The notes under the pieces: model-generated
What the model was told of the DNA's origin: nothing
The model's database searches: none
The model's input: only the letters and a program-made list of their open reading frames with translations
IMG/VR virus record: IMGVR_UViG_3300042430_000440
Location: 1-39,084 of that record
Reading direction: 5' to 3' (one strand)
Source of the DNA: a virus
Length of the DNA: 39,084 nucleotides
Part shown: positions 32,826 through 39,084 of the stretch, in pieces
Position numbering within the stretch: position 1 is the stretch's first letter
Layout of the letters: the number at the start of each line of letters is the position of its first letter
Made by a program: the position numbers and the translations under genes

Positions 32826-33455
32826 TTATTTAGATACACTGGCGCCAGTTGCTGGCTTTGGTGGACGTGTAATTGTACTCATCGGACTCTTATCGCCTAA
32901 TTTCTTATCATCCAAATATGGTTTGAATGGATCAAACGAGTTTGGTGTTTTTTGTCCTGCATAAGGGATATCAATAGTTGAACCCTTCATTTGGTCTTTG
33001 ATACTAGATAGATAACTATCACCATATGCTTTATTTGCTTCTTTAGCACCAGGTTGCTCACCCATTTCTTCATGTGTAAGTATTGGGCTATCTTTCATTT
33101 CATTAGCGTAGCCTTCAGCCTCGCTATTAATGCTATCGTCATATTGACTGCTGATAACACGAACCATATTGATGTTGTATCCTAGAAGTTGAGCAATTTG
33201 CTGTATCATAGGTTCAGTAGCTGGGTATCTGAAGTCTGCTTTAATAATAGTTACAGATTGATTTGCTAAATTAGGAAATCCGTATGGATCTTTCTGTATA
33301 GGTGTTTTCACTGGATCGCTGATTCTGATCGGGTCAAACTTGTTTAGATTGTATTTAAACATATCTATAAAGTTTTTATCCACATCACCAGCAATCTTTA
33401 TAGTATAGTTGTAACTTTTAAGACTTTCGGTTATGTATTGTTTTAGACTACGCAT
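32826..33455 (-). CDS. head-targeted virion protein (capsid-targeting-like N-terminus), function unknown
   Basis: 209 aa. N-terminus MRSLKQYITE/S is almost the same as the capsid-targeting sequence of T4 internal proteins (MKTYQEFIAE/A). The rest is an alpha/beta domain (YNYTIKIAGDVDKNFIDMF, then FDPIRISDPVKTPI, IIKADFRYPAT) and a Pro/Lys-rich tail (TITRPPKPATGASVSK). I recall similar proteins beside the core-protein gene in marine T4-like phages. GGATACC Shine-Dalgarno before ATG 33455 and two late boxes in tandem upstream. Confidence 0.68.
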   Translation of the reverse strand: MRSLKQYITESLKSYNYTIKIAGDVDKNFIDMFKYNLNKFDPIRISDPVKTPIQKDPYGFPNLANQSVTIIKADFRYPATEPMIQQIAQLLGYNINMVRVISSQYDDSINSEAEGYANEMKDSPILTHEEMGEQPGAKEANKAYGDSYLSSIKDQMKGSTIDIPYAGQKTPNSFDPFKPYLDDKKLGDKSPMSTITRPPKPATGASVSK

Positions 33456-33476
33456 AGGTATCCTTTTTCTTATATA

Positions 33477-33484
33477 TATTTATC
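33477..33484 (-). promoter_or_regulatory. T4-type late promoter GATAAATA
   Basis: GATAAATA, 21 nt before ATG 33455. Closest of two tandem late boxes. Confidence 0.7.
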
Positions 33485-33492
33485 TATTTATG
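33485..33492 (-). promoter_or_regulatory. T4-type late promoter CATAAATA (second copy)
   Basis: CATAAATA directly adjoining the box at 33477-33484 (8-bp period). Possibly a doubled start for an abundant transcript. Confidence 0.5.
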
Positions 33493-33526
33493 ATTTTTAT
33501 TTGCATTTCGTAAAATGCTTGGGAAG

Positions 33527-34465
33527 TTATTGGATGCCTGATGATGCAGCCAATCTTAAAACTGCCAAAGTTAAATTACCTCTATTAGTTGAGGTTGCTG
33601 TATCATTTGCATATGTTATGCGTGTAATACTTGAACCTGCAGTTCCGCCACCAATCCATCCATAAGTATTGTCACAGGTGCTTGCGCCGACGTATCTTGC
33701 AGCTAATAGTGGGCCGCGAACAGTTGCAATGTCAGTATCGGTTGCATATGTAATTCTATCTACCGCTGAAGTTGAATTTCCACTAGCGTACCAACCATAT
33801 GTTGTACTGTCAGTCACTGCACTAAGACCATATTTACCTCCGGATAATGGGCCGCGAACACTAGCAGTGGCAGTGTCTGTTGAATATGTTATTCTATCTA
33901 CTATAGATTTATTATTGTTACCTCCACCAAACCAACCGTAGCTAGGAGTTCCTGTGGCTGCCAAGTTGTATCTAGCAGCCGATAGTGGACCTTTTGTTGT
34001 TGCGGTAGAAGTATCAGTTGCATAGGTAATCCTATTTACCATAGACACTGGTCCAATTTGACTGTAATAGCCGGCACCAAACCAGCCGTATGTTGAAATA
34101 TCAGTTGTGGCTGCACTACCACTTCTCGGAGCACTTAATGGACCACGCACACTTGCTGTTGCTGTATCTGTCGCATATGTAATACGATCTATTGTTGAAA
34201 AATCACCAACCGCCCCGACATAACCGCCACCAAAATAGCCTGCAGTGAATGAACCAGTGGCCATAAGTTTATATTTAGCAGAACTTAATGGTCCGCGCAC
34301 ACTTGCTAGTGCAGTGTCTGTTGCAAAAGTCATTCTAGCAACAGTTGATAAAGGTCCAGGAACTCCTCCACCAAACCAACCTGCTGTAGCTTGCGTGGGA
34401 GGTGCCAACGTAGCTGTAAATCCTCCACCGCTAAATGTAAATGCTCCACTAAATGTTACTGACAT
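33527..34465 (-). CDS. kelch-like six-repeat protein, probable tail-fibre/adhesin
   Basis: 312 aa, third full paralogue of the family. Six repeats (for example STIDRITYATDTATASVRG) with invariant framework and variable loops; N-terminus MSVTFSGAFTFSGGGF, C-terminus AASSGIQ. It lies between the small terminase-like gene and a head-protein gene, away from the other copies, which suggests a mobile cassette. Late promoter GATAAATA upstream; GGGAA Shine-Dalgarno. Confidence 0.75.
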   Translation of the reverse strand: MSVTFSGAFTFSGGGFTATLAPPTQATAGWFGGGVPGPLSTVARMTFATDTALASVRGPLSSAKYKLMATGSFTAGYFGGGYVGAVGDFSTIDRITYATDTATASVRGPLSAPRSGSAATTDISTYGWFGAGYYSQIGPVSMVNRITYATDTSTATTKGPLSAARYNLAATGTPSYGWFGGGNNNKSIVDRITYSTDTATASVRGPLSGGKYGLSAVTDSTTYGWYASGNSTSAVDRITYATDTDIATVRGPLLAARYVGASTCDNTYGWIGGGTAGSSITRITYANDTATSTNRGNLTLAVLRLAASSGIQ

Positions 34466-34483
34466 ATTTTTATTCCCATATCA

Positions 34484-34969
34484 TTATTTATCAGACGGTT
34501 CTTTACTGGCCAACATCTTTAACAATTCGTTACGGTCTAATGCTTTACCCTCACCAACTGGCGTGTTCTCTATCTCTTCGGCTTTGCCAGCTAACTTCTG
34601 GTCTAACTGTGCTTTCTTAAGCTGTAAATCAATCATCTTTAACTTCTTATTCAATTTGGCAGTCTTTGCTGTAATAGCATGACCTAACATGTTACTAGCA
34701 ACACTAAAAATCTCACTACTAAATCTACTATCAACTTGCATACCCAAATCACTTAAATCTTTAAAACTATCTACAGCCATCTGCGCTAATTCATCTAACT
34801 CATTATCACTAGCATCTAATCCACGTACTTGTGGCAATGCATTGTCAATCTTCTCTAACGCACTTAATGCATCAGTAGTTATATCACGTGCATTTTCTGG
34901 TATAGGAATATGCAAGCTGTCAATCTCATCTTGCGGTAACTCAAATAAGTCGGTTAATTTTTTCGTCAT
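34484..34969 (-). CDS. small terminase-like protein (gp16-type, tentative)
   Basis: 161 aa (T4 gp16 is 164). Acidic N-terminus, central long helices (MAVDSFKDLSDLGMQVDSRF, SSEIFSVASNMLGHAITAKT) followed by a Lys-rich coiled coil (AKLNKKLKMIDLQLKKAQ) and a variable C-terminus: the arrangement of T4-like small terminases, which form rings that control DNA entry into the packaging motor. The assignment rests on this architecture, size and the packaging/tail context; the large subunit is not in the window. Late box 5 nt before ATG 34969, no Shine-Dalgarno. Confidence 0.6.
   Translation of the reverse strand: MTKKLTDLFELPQDEIDSLHIPIPENARDITTDALSALEKIDNALPQVRGLDASDNELDELAQMAVDSFKDLSDLGMQVDSRFSSEIFSVASNMLGHAITAKTAKLNKKLKMIDLQLKKAQLDQKLAGKAEEIENTPVGEGKALDRNELLKMLASKEPSDK
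34485..34492 (-). promoter_or_regulatory. T4-type late promoter GATAAATA
   Basis: GATAAATA overlapping the end of the gp16-like gene, 19 nt before ATG 34465 of the kelch-like gene. Confidence 0.7.
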
Positions 34970-34970
34970 A

Positions 34971-34988
34971 CAAGTATTTAGTTACTTG
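34971..34988 (-). promoter_or_regulatory. short inverted repeat around the late box of the gp16-like gene
   Basis: CAAGTA/TACTTG (6 bp, 6-nt loop with CTAAAT) directly before TATG of the start at 34969. Weaker sixth example of a promoter inside an inverted repeat. Confidence 0.35.
34975..34982 (-). promoter_or_regulatory. late-promoter-like box ACTAAATA
   Basis: ACTAAATA, exactly 5 nt (CTTGT) before ATG 34969; leaderless geometry. One base off the consensus core. Confidence 0.5.
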
Positions 34989-35419
34989 CTTCGCCCATTG
35001 TAGAAAAGGTCATCCTCAGTTATTACTCTAAAGGTATATCCATGGTGTTTACAATAGGCCATGGCTGCTTGCCATTTAGCATGATTGATTGCTACTACCA
35101 TTCTGTCTTTAGCGTTAGCAACCTTACTCTCTATAAGACTCTGTTTCTTAGGCTTAATCTCAACTATCTCAGCAATATTTTTACCATGTTTGTTTTGATA
35201 AACTACAAAGAAGTCTGGGATATATGTTTTTGGTTGTCCAGTAAATGGGTTACGATAGGGTACACTTATTGCTTCACTAGCCCAATACAATACGTTTTTG
35301 TTAGTGTCACAAAAATTCATAAATGTAAGTTCCCATCCACTACGATATCGTGGAACATGTTTACCTACATATTTTTGACTATTCTTTGGGGTAAATGTAC
35401 CTTGAGCATATTTTGCCAT
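34982..35419 (-). CDS. 4: head completion nuclease-fold protein (gp4-like)
   Basis: 145 aa, close to T4 gp4 in size and pattern: GTFTPKNSQKYVGKH, RSGWELTFMNFCDTN, PYRNPFTGQPKTYIPDFFVV, IVEIKPKKQ, INHAKWQAAMAYCKHHGYTF. Glu30, Asp69, Glu87 and Lys89 (the E-x-K of a PD-(D/E)xK / TnsA-like nuclease) are present. In T4, gp4 acts after DNA packaging to finish the head before tail joining. It lies between the small terminase-like gene and a conserved structural gene. 2-nt gap to the upstream gene. Confidence 0.87.
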   Translation of the reverse strand: MAKYAQGTFTPKNSQKYVGKHVPRYRSGWELTFMNFCDTNKNVLYWASEAISVPYRNPFTGQPKTYIPDFFVVYQNKHGKNIAEIVEIKPKKQSLIESKVANAKDRMVVAINHAKWQAAMAYCKHHGYTFRVITEDDLFYNGRSK

Positions 35420-35421
35420 GA

Positions 35422-35781
35422 TTATTGCACGATATTACGTGCTACTGGTTGGTTAGATTGTGGTACGGTGCTTACACCATACAAACTTGTTTTAGATTTA
35501 AAACTATTTAAGTAATATGATATAACTTGATTCATTTGTAATTTATTAGTACCTTGAATTTGTCCTAATAAATCTAATACAGGTATTCCTGTTTCTTGTG
35601 AGATTCTAAACAGAAATGCTGTAAAATTTCCTGCAATGACTTTAGTACCGCATACTGATTTGAAATATCCATTAACAATATCGTATTCATTGCCGTTAAC
35701 TACCATGTTAAATGAGTAGAAATCATCAAATATTTTAACTGTTAAGTCTGTTGATGTGCGGTCATCTATAATTCTTGCCAT
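35422..35781 (-). CDS. conserved virion protein of unknown function
   Basis: 119 aa. TSTDLTVKIFDDFYSFNMVV, then VNGNEYDIVNGYFKSVCGTK and a Gly/Pro-poor helical half (LMNQVISYYLNSF region). I recall it near the tail-tube genes of marine T4-like phages; no function is known. AGGAGG Shine-Dalgarno 7 nt from ATG, sitting in a perfect 8-bp inverted repeat that encloses a consensus late promoter. Confidence 0.65.
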   Translation of the reverse strand: MARIIDDRTSTDLTVKIFDDFYSFNMVVNGNEYDIVNGYFKSVCGTKVIAGNFTAFLFRISQETGIPVLDLLGQIQGTNKLQMNQVISYYLNSFKSKTSLYGVSTVPQSNQPVARNIVQ

Positions 35782-35784
35782 GAG

Positions 35785-36975
35785 TTATCCTCCTGTACTA
35801 TTTATATCAGGAGGAACTACTGCTCTACCATTTGCTTGTTGTTTTTGATTTGGGGTAGAACCGTATATTAAAGTATTAAATAACACATTTCTTCCAGTAT
35901 TGTTTAATGGATTCATAAGAGCATTAGTGATACCGGCAGTTACTTCGCTCTTAATTGCTTGTTTTAAATTTATATTTTTAAGAGTATTATATGTAGCACC
36001 TGCTTTTTGTATAGCACCTAATGGGTTTATGTTTTCACCAGACAAATCTTCAATTACTCCGCCGACACCATCTACTAAACCACCTTGACCTAATATACTA
36101 GATTGACTACCTGGTCTAGTAATAGGACTAGGTGCTCTATCATAATTAGCTTCCAGGCCAAAGCCAGCAACAATATCACTAGGTTTAGTACCATCAATTG
36201 ATCCTTGAAAATATTTTACAGTTTCATAATCCAATGTCATTGTATTTTCCATAGTACCATTACCTTCTGCGTAATTGTACGTGTCATGTGCAAATCTATT
36301 AATAATAGGATTAATTAGTGTGTATGCCGCATATTTGTGTTGGTTGAAACCAAATATAGTAACATTTTTAAAGAATGGAATTTTAGTTTGTCCATTACCT
36401 GCTTGTATGTTAGTATTAGGACTATCAGGTGTTTCTCCTATATAGCCCCAATTTGTATCACCGGTAATAGATTGTGAATAAATGTTTCTTGAATTGTAGT
36501 TTGTATTATTTGGACTATTAGTACTACCATTACCAGTTTGTTGTGCTTGACGACCTGATACTGATGCTACAGGGATGCTAGCATCTTTATAATAATATGT
36601 ATAATAGTTATACCACATATTACGTATTAAATTTCCATTGTCATCATGGAAGTTAATATCTATGGGATCGTATTTAATTTTTGTTTGTACAATACGTTTA
36701 CGATTGTACTGATTCATTGTATGTGTGTCAAAACTATAGCTTGGTAATTTTACAGATTTAACAGCTAGACCAAAGTTTGCACCTTGAGGTAATCCTACTG
36801 CATATGCACTTTGATTTATTTCAAAGTACACATGGAATAGGAATTTAAATTTAGGTGCATATTGATATGCATTGGGTCTAAAGGTCTTACTAGCGTGAGT
36901 ATAATCACGCAGGTAGTCGTTGCCGAAGAATCCTGCGGCAGCGTCTGTTAGTAAGTTTTGAAAGAATCCTGCCAT
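35785..36975 (-). CDS. gp19/gp54-fold tail-tube related protein
   Basis: 396 aa. Residues ~40-115 show the tail-tube fold pattern: FKFLFHVYFEINQSAYAVGL, VKSVKLPSYSFDTHTMNQYN, KRIVQTKIKYDPIDINFHDD, then a Tyr/Trp helix (WYNYYTYYYKD). A second strand set follows (NVTIFGFNQHKYAAYTLINP, TMTLDYETVKYFQG). In T4, gp54 with this fold caps the baseplate and starts tube growth; with its ~400-aa length this is the best guess, a tube-like structural protein the alternative. The last codons overlap the late promoter and inverted repeat of the next gene. Confidence 0.68.
   Translation of the reverse strand: MAGFFQNLLTDAAAGFFGNDYLRDYTHASKTFRPNAYQYAPKFKFLFHVYFEINQSAYAVGLPQGANFGLAVKSVKLPSYSFDTHTMNQYNRKRIVQTKIKYDPIDINFHDDNGNLIRNMWYNYYTYYYKDASIPVASVSGRQAQQTGNGSTNSPNNTNYNSRNIYSQSITGDTNWGYIGETPDSPNTNIQAGNGQTKIPFFKNVTIFGFNQHKYAAYTLINPIINRFAHDTYNYAEGNGTMENTMTLDYETVKYFQGSIDGTKPSDIVAGFGLEANYDRAPSPITRPGSQSSILGQGGLVDGVGGVIEDLSGENINPLGAIQKAGATYNTLKNINLKQAIKSEVTAGITNALMNPLNNTGRNVLFNTLIYGSTPNQKQQANGRAVVPPDINSTGG
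35788..35815 (-). promoter_or_regulatory. ribosome-site-masking inverted repeat enclosing a consensus late promoter
   Basis: Perfect 8-bp inverted repeat TCCTCCTG (35815-35808) and CAGGAGGA (35795-35788) with a 12-nt loop that contains TATAAATA. The downstream arm is the AGGAGG Shine-Dalgarno of the 119-aa gene; predicted late +1 (35793) falls inside it. Confidence 0.7.
35799..35806 (-). promoter_or_regulatory. T4-type late promoter TATAAATA (full consensus)
   Basis: Exact TATAAATA in the loop of the inverted repeat, inside the last codons of the upstream gene. Confidence 0.8.
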
Positions 36976-36992
36976 AGTTACCTATAACTGGA

Positions 36993-37646
36993 TTAATTTG
37001 ATCCGATACCAGTAGTAGAACCTGTAGAACCCGCTAATGAACGTGATGCCGCAATTCTACCAATTTGTGTACCAACTCCTGACTCTAACGGTGCTTGTAC
37101 CGCATTGTCAAAACGTATTGATAATTGTATTGTTACTACTTCATTTGAGCTATATGCTAAGTTATTATAGTTAGCGGCTTGTAAGAAGCAACCATATACT
37201 TCCCATGTTTCTAAAACAACAGGAGTAGTATTGCCATTTCCACCATCTAAGATTTCAATGTTTGTTTGGAACTTATAATCTTGACCAGTTGCGGCTGAAG
37301 CTTGTTCAACAAAGTCCATTTGCTTCTGTAATTGTTGACCAACTAATGCAGAGACACTACCTGAAGCATCATCTCTAACATTAATAGTTAGCGGTTGCCA
37401 TTCGTGTCTACCTGCCAAATACATAGTAGAGTTATAAACTGGGATGTTAATTTCACCAAAACTAACTGACGGGCGTGTTACGTCAATAACTTGCTTTGTC
37501 AATTCATTAGTAGCGGTACTAACTCCAAAGTTTAAAAAATTAACTCTAAAACGATATTGTAGTTTGGGCATTAACAAGCCCTGATTTCCGCCAGCGTTAT
37601 CTGATGCTACGGTCATGTTAAATAATGATTGTGAGGCTATTGCCAT
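36993..37646 (-). CDS. 19: tail tube protein (gp19-like)
   Basis: 217 aa. The tube fold shows as KLQYRFRVNFLNFG, VIDVTRPSVSFGEINIPVYN, STMYLAGRHEWQPLTINVRD and LETWEVYGCFLQAANYNNLA. By family it stacks as hexamer rings to form the DNA channel inside the sheath. Longer than T4 gp19 (163 aa) because of an extended C-terminus (RIAASRSLAGSTGSTTGIG). AGGAG Shine-Dalgarno 7 nt from ATG and a late promoter after the sheath terminator, so it is transcribed strongly and separately. Confidence 0.8.
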   Translation of the reverse strand: MAIASQSLFNMTVASDNAGGNQGLLMPKLQYRFRVNFLNFGVSTATNELTKQVIDVTRPSVSFGEINIPVYNSTMYLAGRHEWQPLTINVRDDASGSVSALVGQQLQKQMDFVEQASAATGQDYKFQTNIEILDGGNGNTTPVVLETWEVYGCFLQAANYNNLAYSSNEVVTIQLSIRFDNAVQAPLESGVGTQIGRIAASRSLAGSTGSTTGIGSN

Positions 37647-37665
37647 TTTTTTCTCCTGTTATTAA

Positions 37666-37673
37666 TATTTATC
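37666..37673 (-). promoter_or_regulatory. T4-type late promoter GATAAATA
   Basis: GATAAATA, 19 nt before ATG 37646 of the tail tube gene and just below the sheath terminator. Confidence 0.75.
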
Positions 37674-37683
37674 TTTATAAATA

Positions 37684-37703
37684 GATACCCCTTTCGGGGT
37701 ATC
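37684..37703 (-). terminator. terminator hairpin after the tail sheath gene
   Basis: Perfect 8-bp stem GATACCCC/GGGGTATC with a 4-nt loop, 8 nt after the sheath stop; followed by TATTTAT rather than a pure U run, so termination may be partial. Confidence 0.65.
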
Positions 37704-37711
37704 ATATTTTA

Positions 37712-39084
37712 TTATTGTCCACCAAGCTCGCCTGTGTTCAATATACGAACCGGGATATAAATGAATTCAGCTGCCTTAACAGGTTCAACTGCAACATCAA
37801 TCCACAATTCATTTCTATCGATTCTTGCAGGTGTATTGTTTGACTCATCGCATACTACAAGATAATCATATAGACCTCGTTTTGCAACTAAATCAACCAT
37901 CAATGTTTGTACAACACCTGAAATCTGATTGCGTGTTAATGCATCATTTGGTTCAAATACAAACGGTCTTGCTGCCAATGTTAATTGTCTACGTATGTAA
38001 GCAATTAATCGTGCTACGTTAGTTCTATCTAATGCACTTGAACTATTAAAACTAGTTTTGTTACCATAATTTAACAATCCAACACCAGTAAAGAATACTA
38101 ATGGGTTAATGAAGTTGATATACAACACATCACGAATACCTAAACGTGTCTTAATAGATTGCCATTCACCGGTAGTAGCATCAACATAACCAATACTTAA
38201 TGCATTGTCAATTGTACCACGACGAGTACCTGCCGCCGCTAACCAAGGATAACTAATAGTATCATTACGCAAGAATGTACGCAACATCATATATGATGCC
38301 GGTACAGCAACTTGGTTGCCTGACAAATCTGTAGCTAAGCCGCTTGGATAGAACAGACCCATATATGTATCACGATTTACTAACCCTTCTTCACCTGTAC
38401 TTGATGCACCGGCTTCGTTGTTGGCCCACGCTTGAATTGCAGTAGCACTATCTGGTAAACGCATTGGTGTATCACCTAGAATATAACCTGTTTGACCACG
38501 ATCATTATTCAATGTAATCATACCAGGTTGTAGTTCTGGATAGTTAGGTGTTGCAATTAAGTTGAAGAAGTTATCTTCATCACGTATTGCTGTGTTAGTA
38601 GCAATTGCCGCATTCAATGATTGAACAACCATTGCACGTTGTGCTTTGCGACCCATATATGGTGCACCATTTGTTTGATTACCGCTTACTGTTACCCATG
38701 TATCAGTATATGTAGGTAATGTTTCGTCTGGGAAATCAGTACTATTAAAGTAGTCGGATCTATATTGTTTTACGTTATAACCACTACGGCGTGTGTTGAA
38801 TAACAACATACCAGATGGATATAGTGTTGGACTAGGTGCATCTAAGTCAACATTATCACTTACCAATAAACTAGTAATTGTTGGGATAGGATCATCTACT
38901 GGACTAATAGTATCCTGATCATCTGACCAACGTGCATCAGCAAATACTACACCTGTACTACTAGTTTGATCTGTGTTATTTATTAACACCCACTGATCGG
39001 TACCTGATACTGCTTGCCAACGACTAATTACTGGATAGTTTTCTAAATCACTAGTGTTAATCCATATATCACCATATTCTAATG
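37712..39084 (-). CDS. 18: tail sheath protein (gp18-like), 5' end outside window
   Basis: At least 456 codons; the frame is open up to the window edge, so the real start lies beyond 39084 (the GTG at 38989 is internal). The upstream codons read YGDIWINTSDLENYPVISRW, then DQWVLINNTDQTSSTGVVFA, a stretch I recognise from T4-like sheath proteins. Later: VYDLPSG-type loops replaced by TLYPSGMLLFNTRRSGYNVK, then AGTRRGTIDNALSIGYVDAT, VLYINFINPLVFFTGVGLLN and the C-terminal domain with RLIAYIRRQLTLAARPFVFE and IDVAVEPVKAAEFIYIPVRI. By family it polymerises around the tube and contracts at infection. Followed by a terminator. Confidence 0.88.
   Translation of the reverse strand, partial: LEYGDIWINTSDLENYPVISRWQAVSGTDQWVLINNTDQTSSTGVVFADARWSDDQDTISPVDDPIPTITSLLVSDNVDLDAPSPTLYPSGMLLFNTRRSGYNVKQYRSDYFNSTDFPDETLPTYTDTWVTVSGNQTNGAPYMGRKAQRAMVVQSLNAAIATNTAIRDEDNFFNLIATPNYPELQPGMITLNNDRGQTGYILGDTPMRLPDSATAIQAWANNEAGASSTGEEGLVNRDTYMGLFYPSGLATDLSGNQVAVPASYMMLRTFLRNDTISYPWLAAAGTRRGTIDNALSIGYVDATTGEWQSIKTRLGIRDVLYINFINPLVFFTGVGLLNYGNKTSFNSSSALDRTNVARLIAYIRRQLTLAARPFVFEPNDALTRNQISGVVQTLMVDLVAKRGLYDYLVVCDESNNTPARIDRNELWIDVAVEPVKAAEFIYIPVRILNTGELGGQ

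Noticed and set aside
33503-33518. Terminator hairpin GCATTT/AAATGC after the kelch-like gene
   Set aside because: Short weak stem without a U run, so not called.
34245-34682. Plus-strand frame across the kelch-like and gp16-like genes
   Set aside because: Crosses two good minus-strand genes with no support of its own.
38989-38989. Start of the tail sheath gene at 38989
   Set aside because: The frame stays open to the window edge with sheath-like residues upstream, so this GTG is internal.

Overview
The window is a piece of a T4-like myovirus genome (Caudoviricetes), AT-rich and probably from an aquatic phage. Evidence: a contractile tail sheath (gp18), tail tube (gp19-like), a gp19/gp54-fold tube protein, gp4-type head-completion nuclease, gp16-like small terminase, gp44 clamp-loader ATPase, PhoH, a GroES-like co-chaperonin, and repeated T4-type late promoter boxes (NATAAATA). 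The host cannot be named. Sigma70-like promoters, Shine-Dalgarno sites, a Sec signal peptide and Tat-like motifs suggest a Gram-negative bacterium.

Layout: every supported gene but one is on the minus strand, so transcription runs from high to low coordinates. 39084-32.8 kb: tail sheath (cut by the window edge), tube proteins, gp4, gp16-like protein, a kelch-like adhesin and a small head-targeted protein. 32.8-30.5 kb: a large acidic, AT-hook, scaffold-like precursor. 30.4-22.8 kb: tail-fibre and Ig-like structural proteins with a GH19 endolysin. 22.8-19.2 kb: a tightly coupled early block (Pol III alpha fragment, GroES-like, gp44 and small conserved proteins) behind a sigma70-like promoter. 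phoH (18.4-19.2 kb) is the only plus-strand gene; it has its own sigma70-like promoter and shares a convergent terminator. 18.2-12.4 kb: conserved unknowns, a GTA-type holin, DnaJ and a ClpA-type unfoldase. 12.4-7.3 kb: a structural protein, a nucleotidylyltransferase fusion, a glycosyltransferase, a second kelch-like protein and a nucleotidyltransferase. 7.3-1 kb: a likely capsid-cargo island (head-targeted proteins, a 933-aa polyprotein, Dps, a Tat-motif GH19 enzyme, a secreted nuclease and an HExxH metallopeptidase), ending in two more kelch-like genes, the last cut by the window edge.

Two themes stand out. First, several proteins begin with a short sequence ending in an [I/L]xE-type site, very like the capsid-targeting sequence of T4 internal head proteins. 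Two of them also carry Tat-like signals buried just after a VDE site, so prohead-protease cleavage could turn them into export signals; this would make the cluster a set of injected effectors. Second, at least five genes have a late promoter inside or overlapping an inverted repeat that hides the ribosome-binding site or start codon. This is the read-through-off, late-on design known from T4 gene e. Four other genes have the late box exactly 5 nt before ATG, which predicts leaderless late mRNAs.
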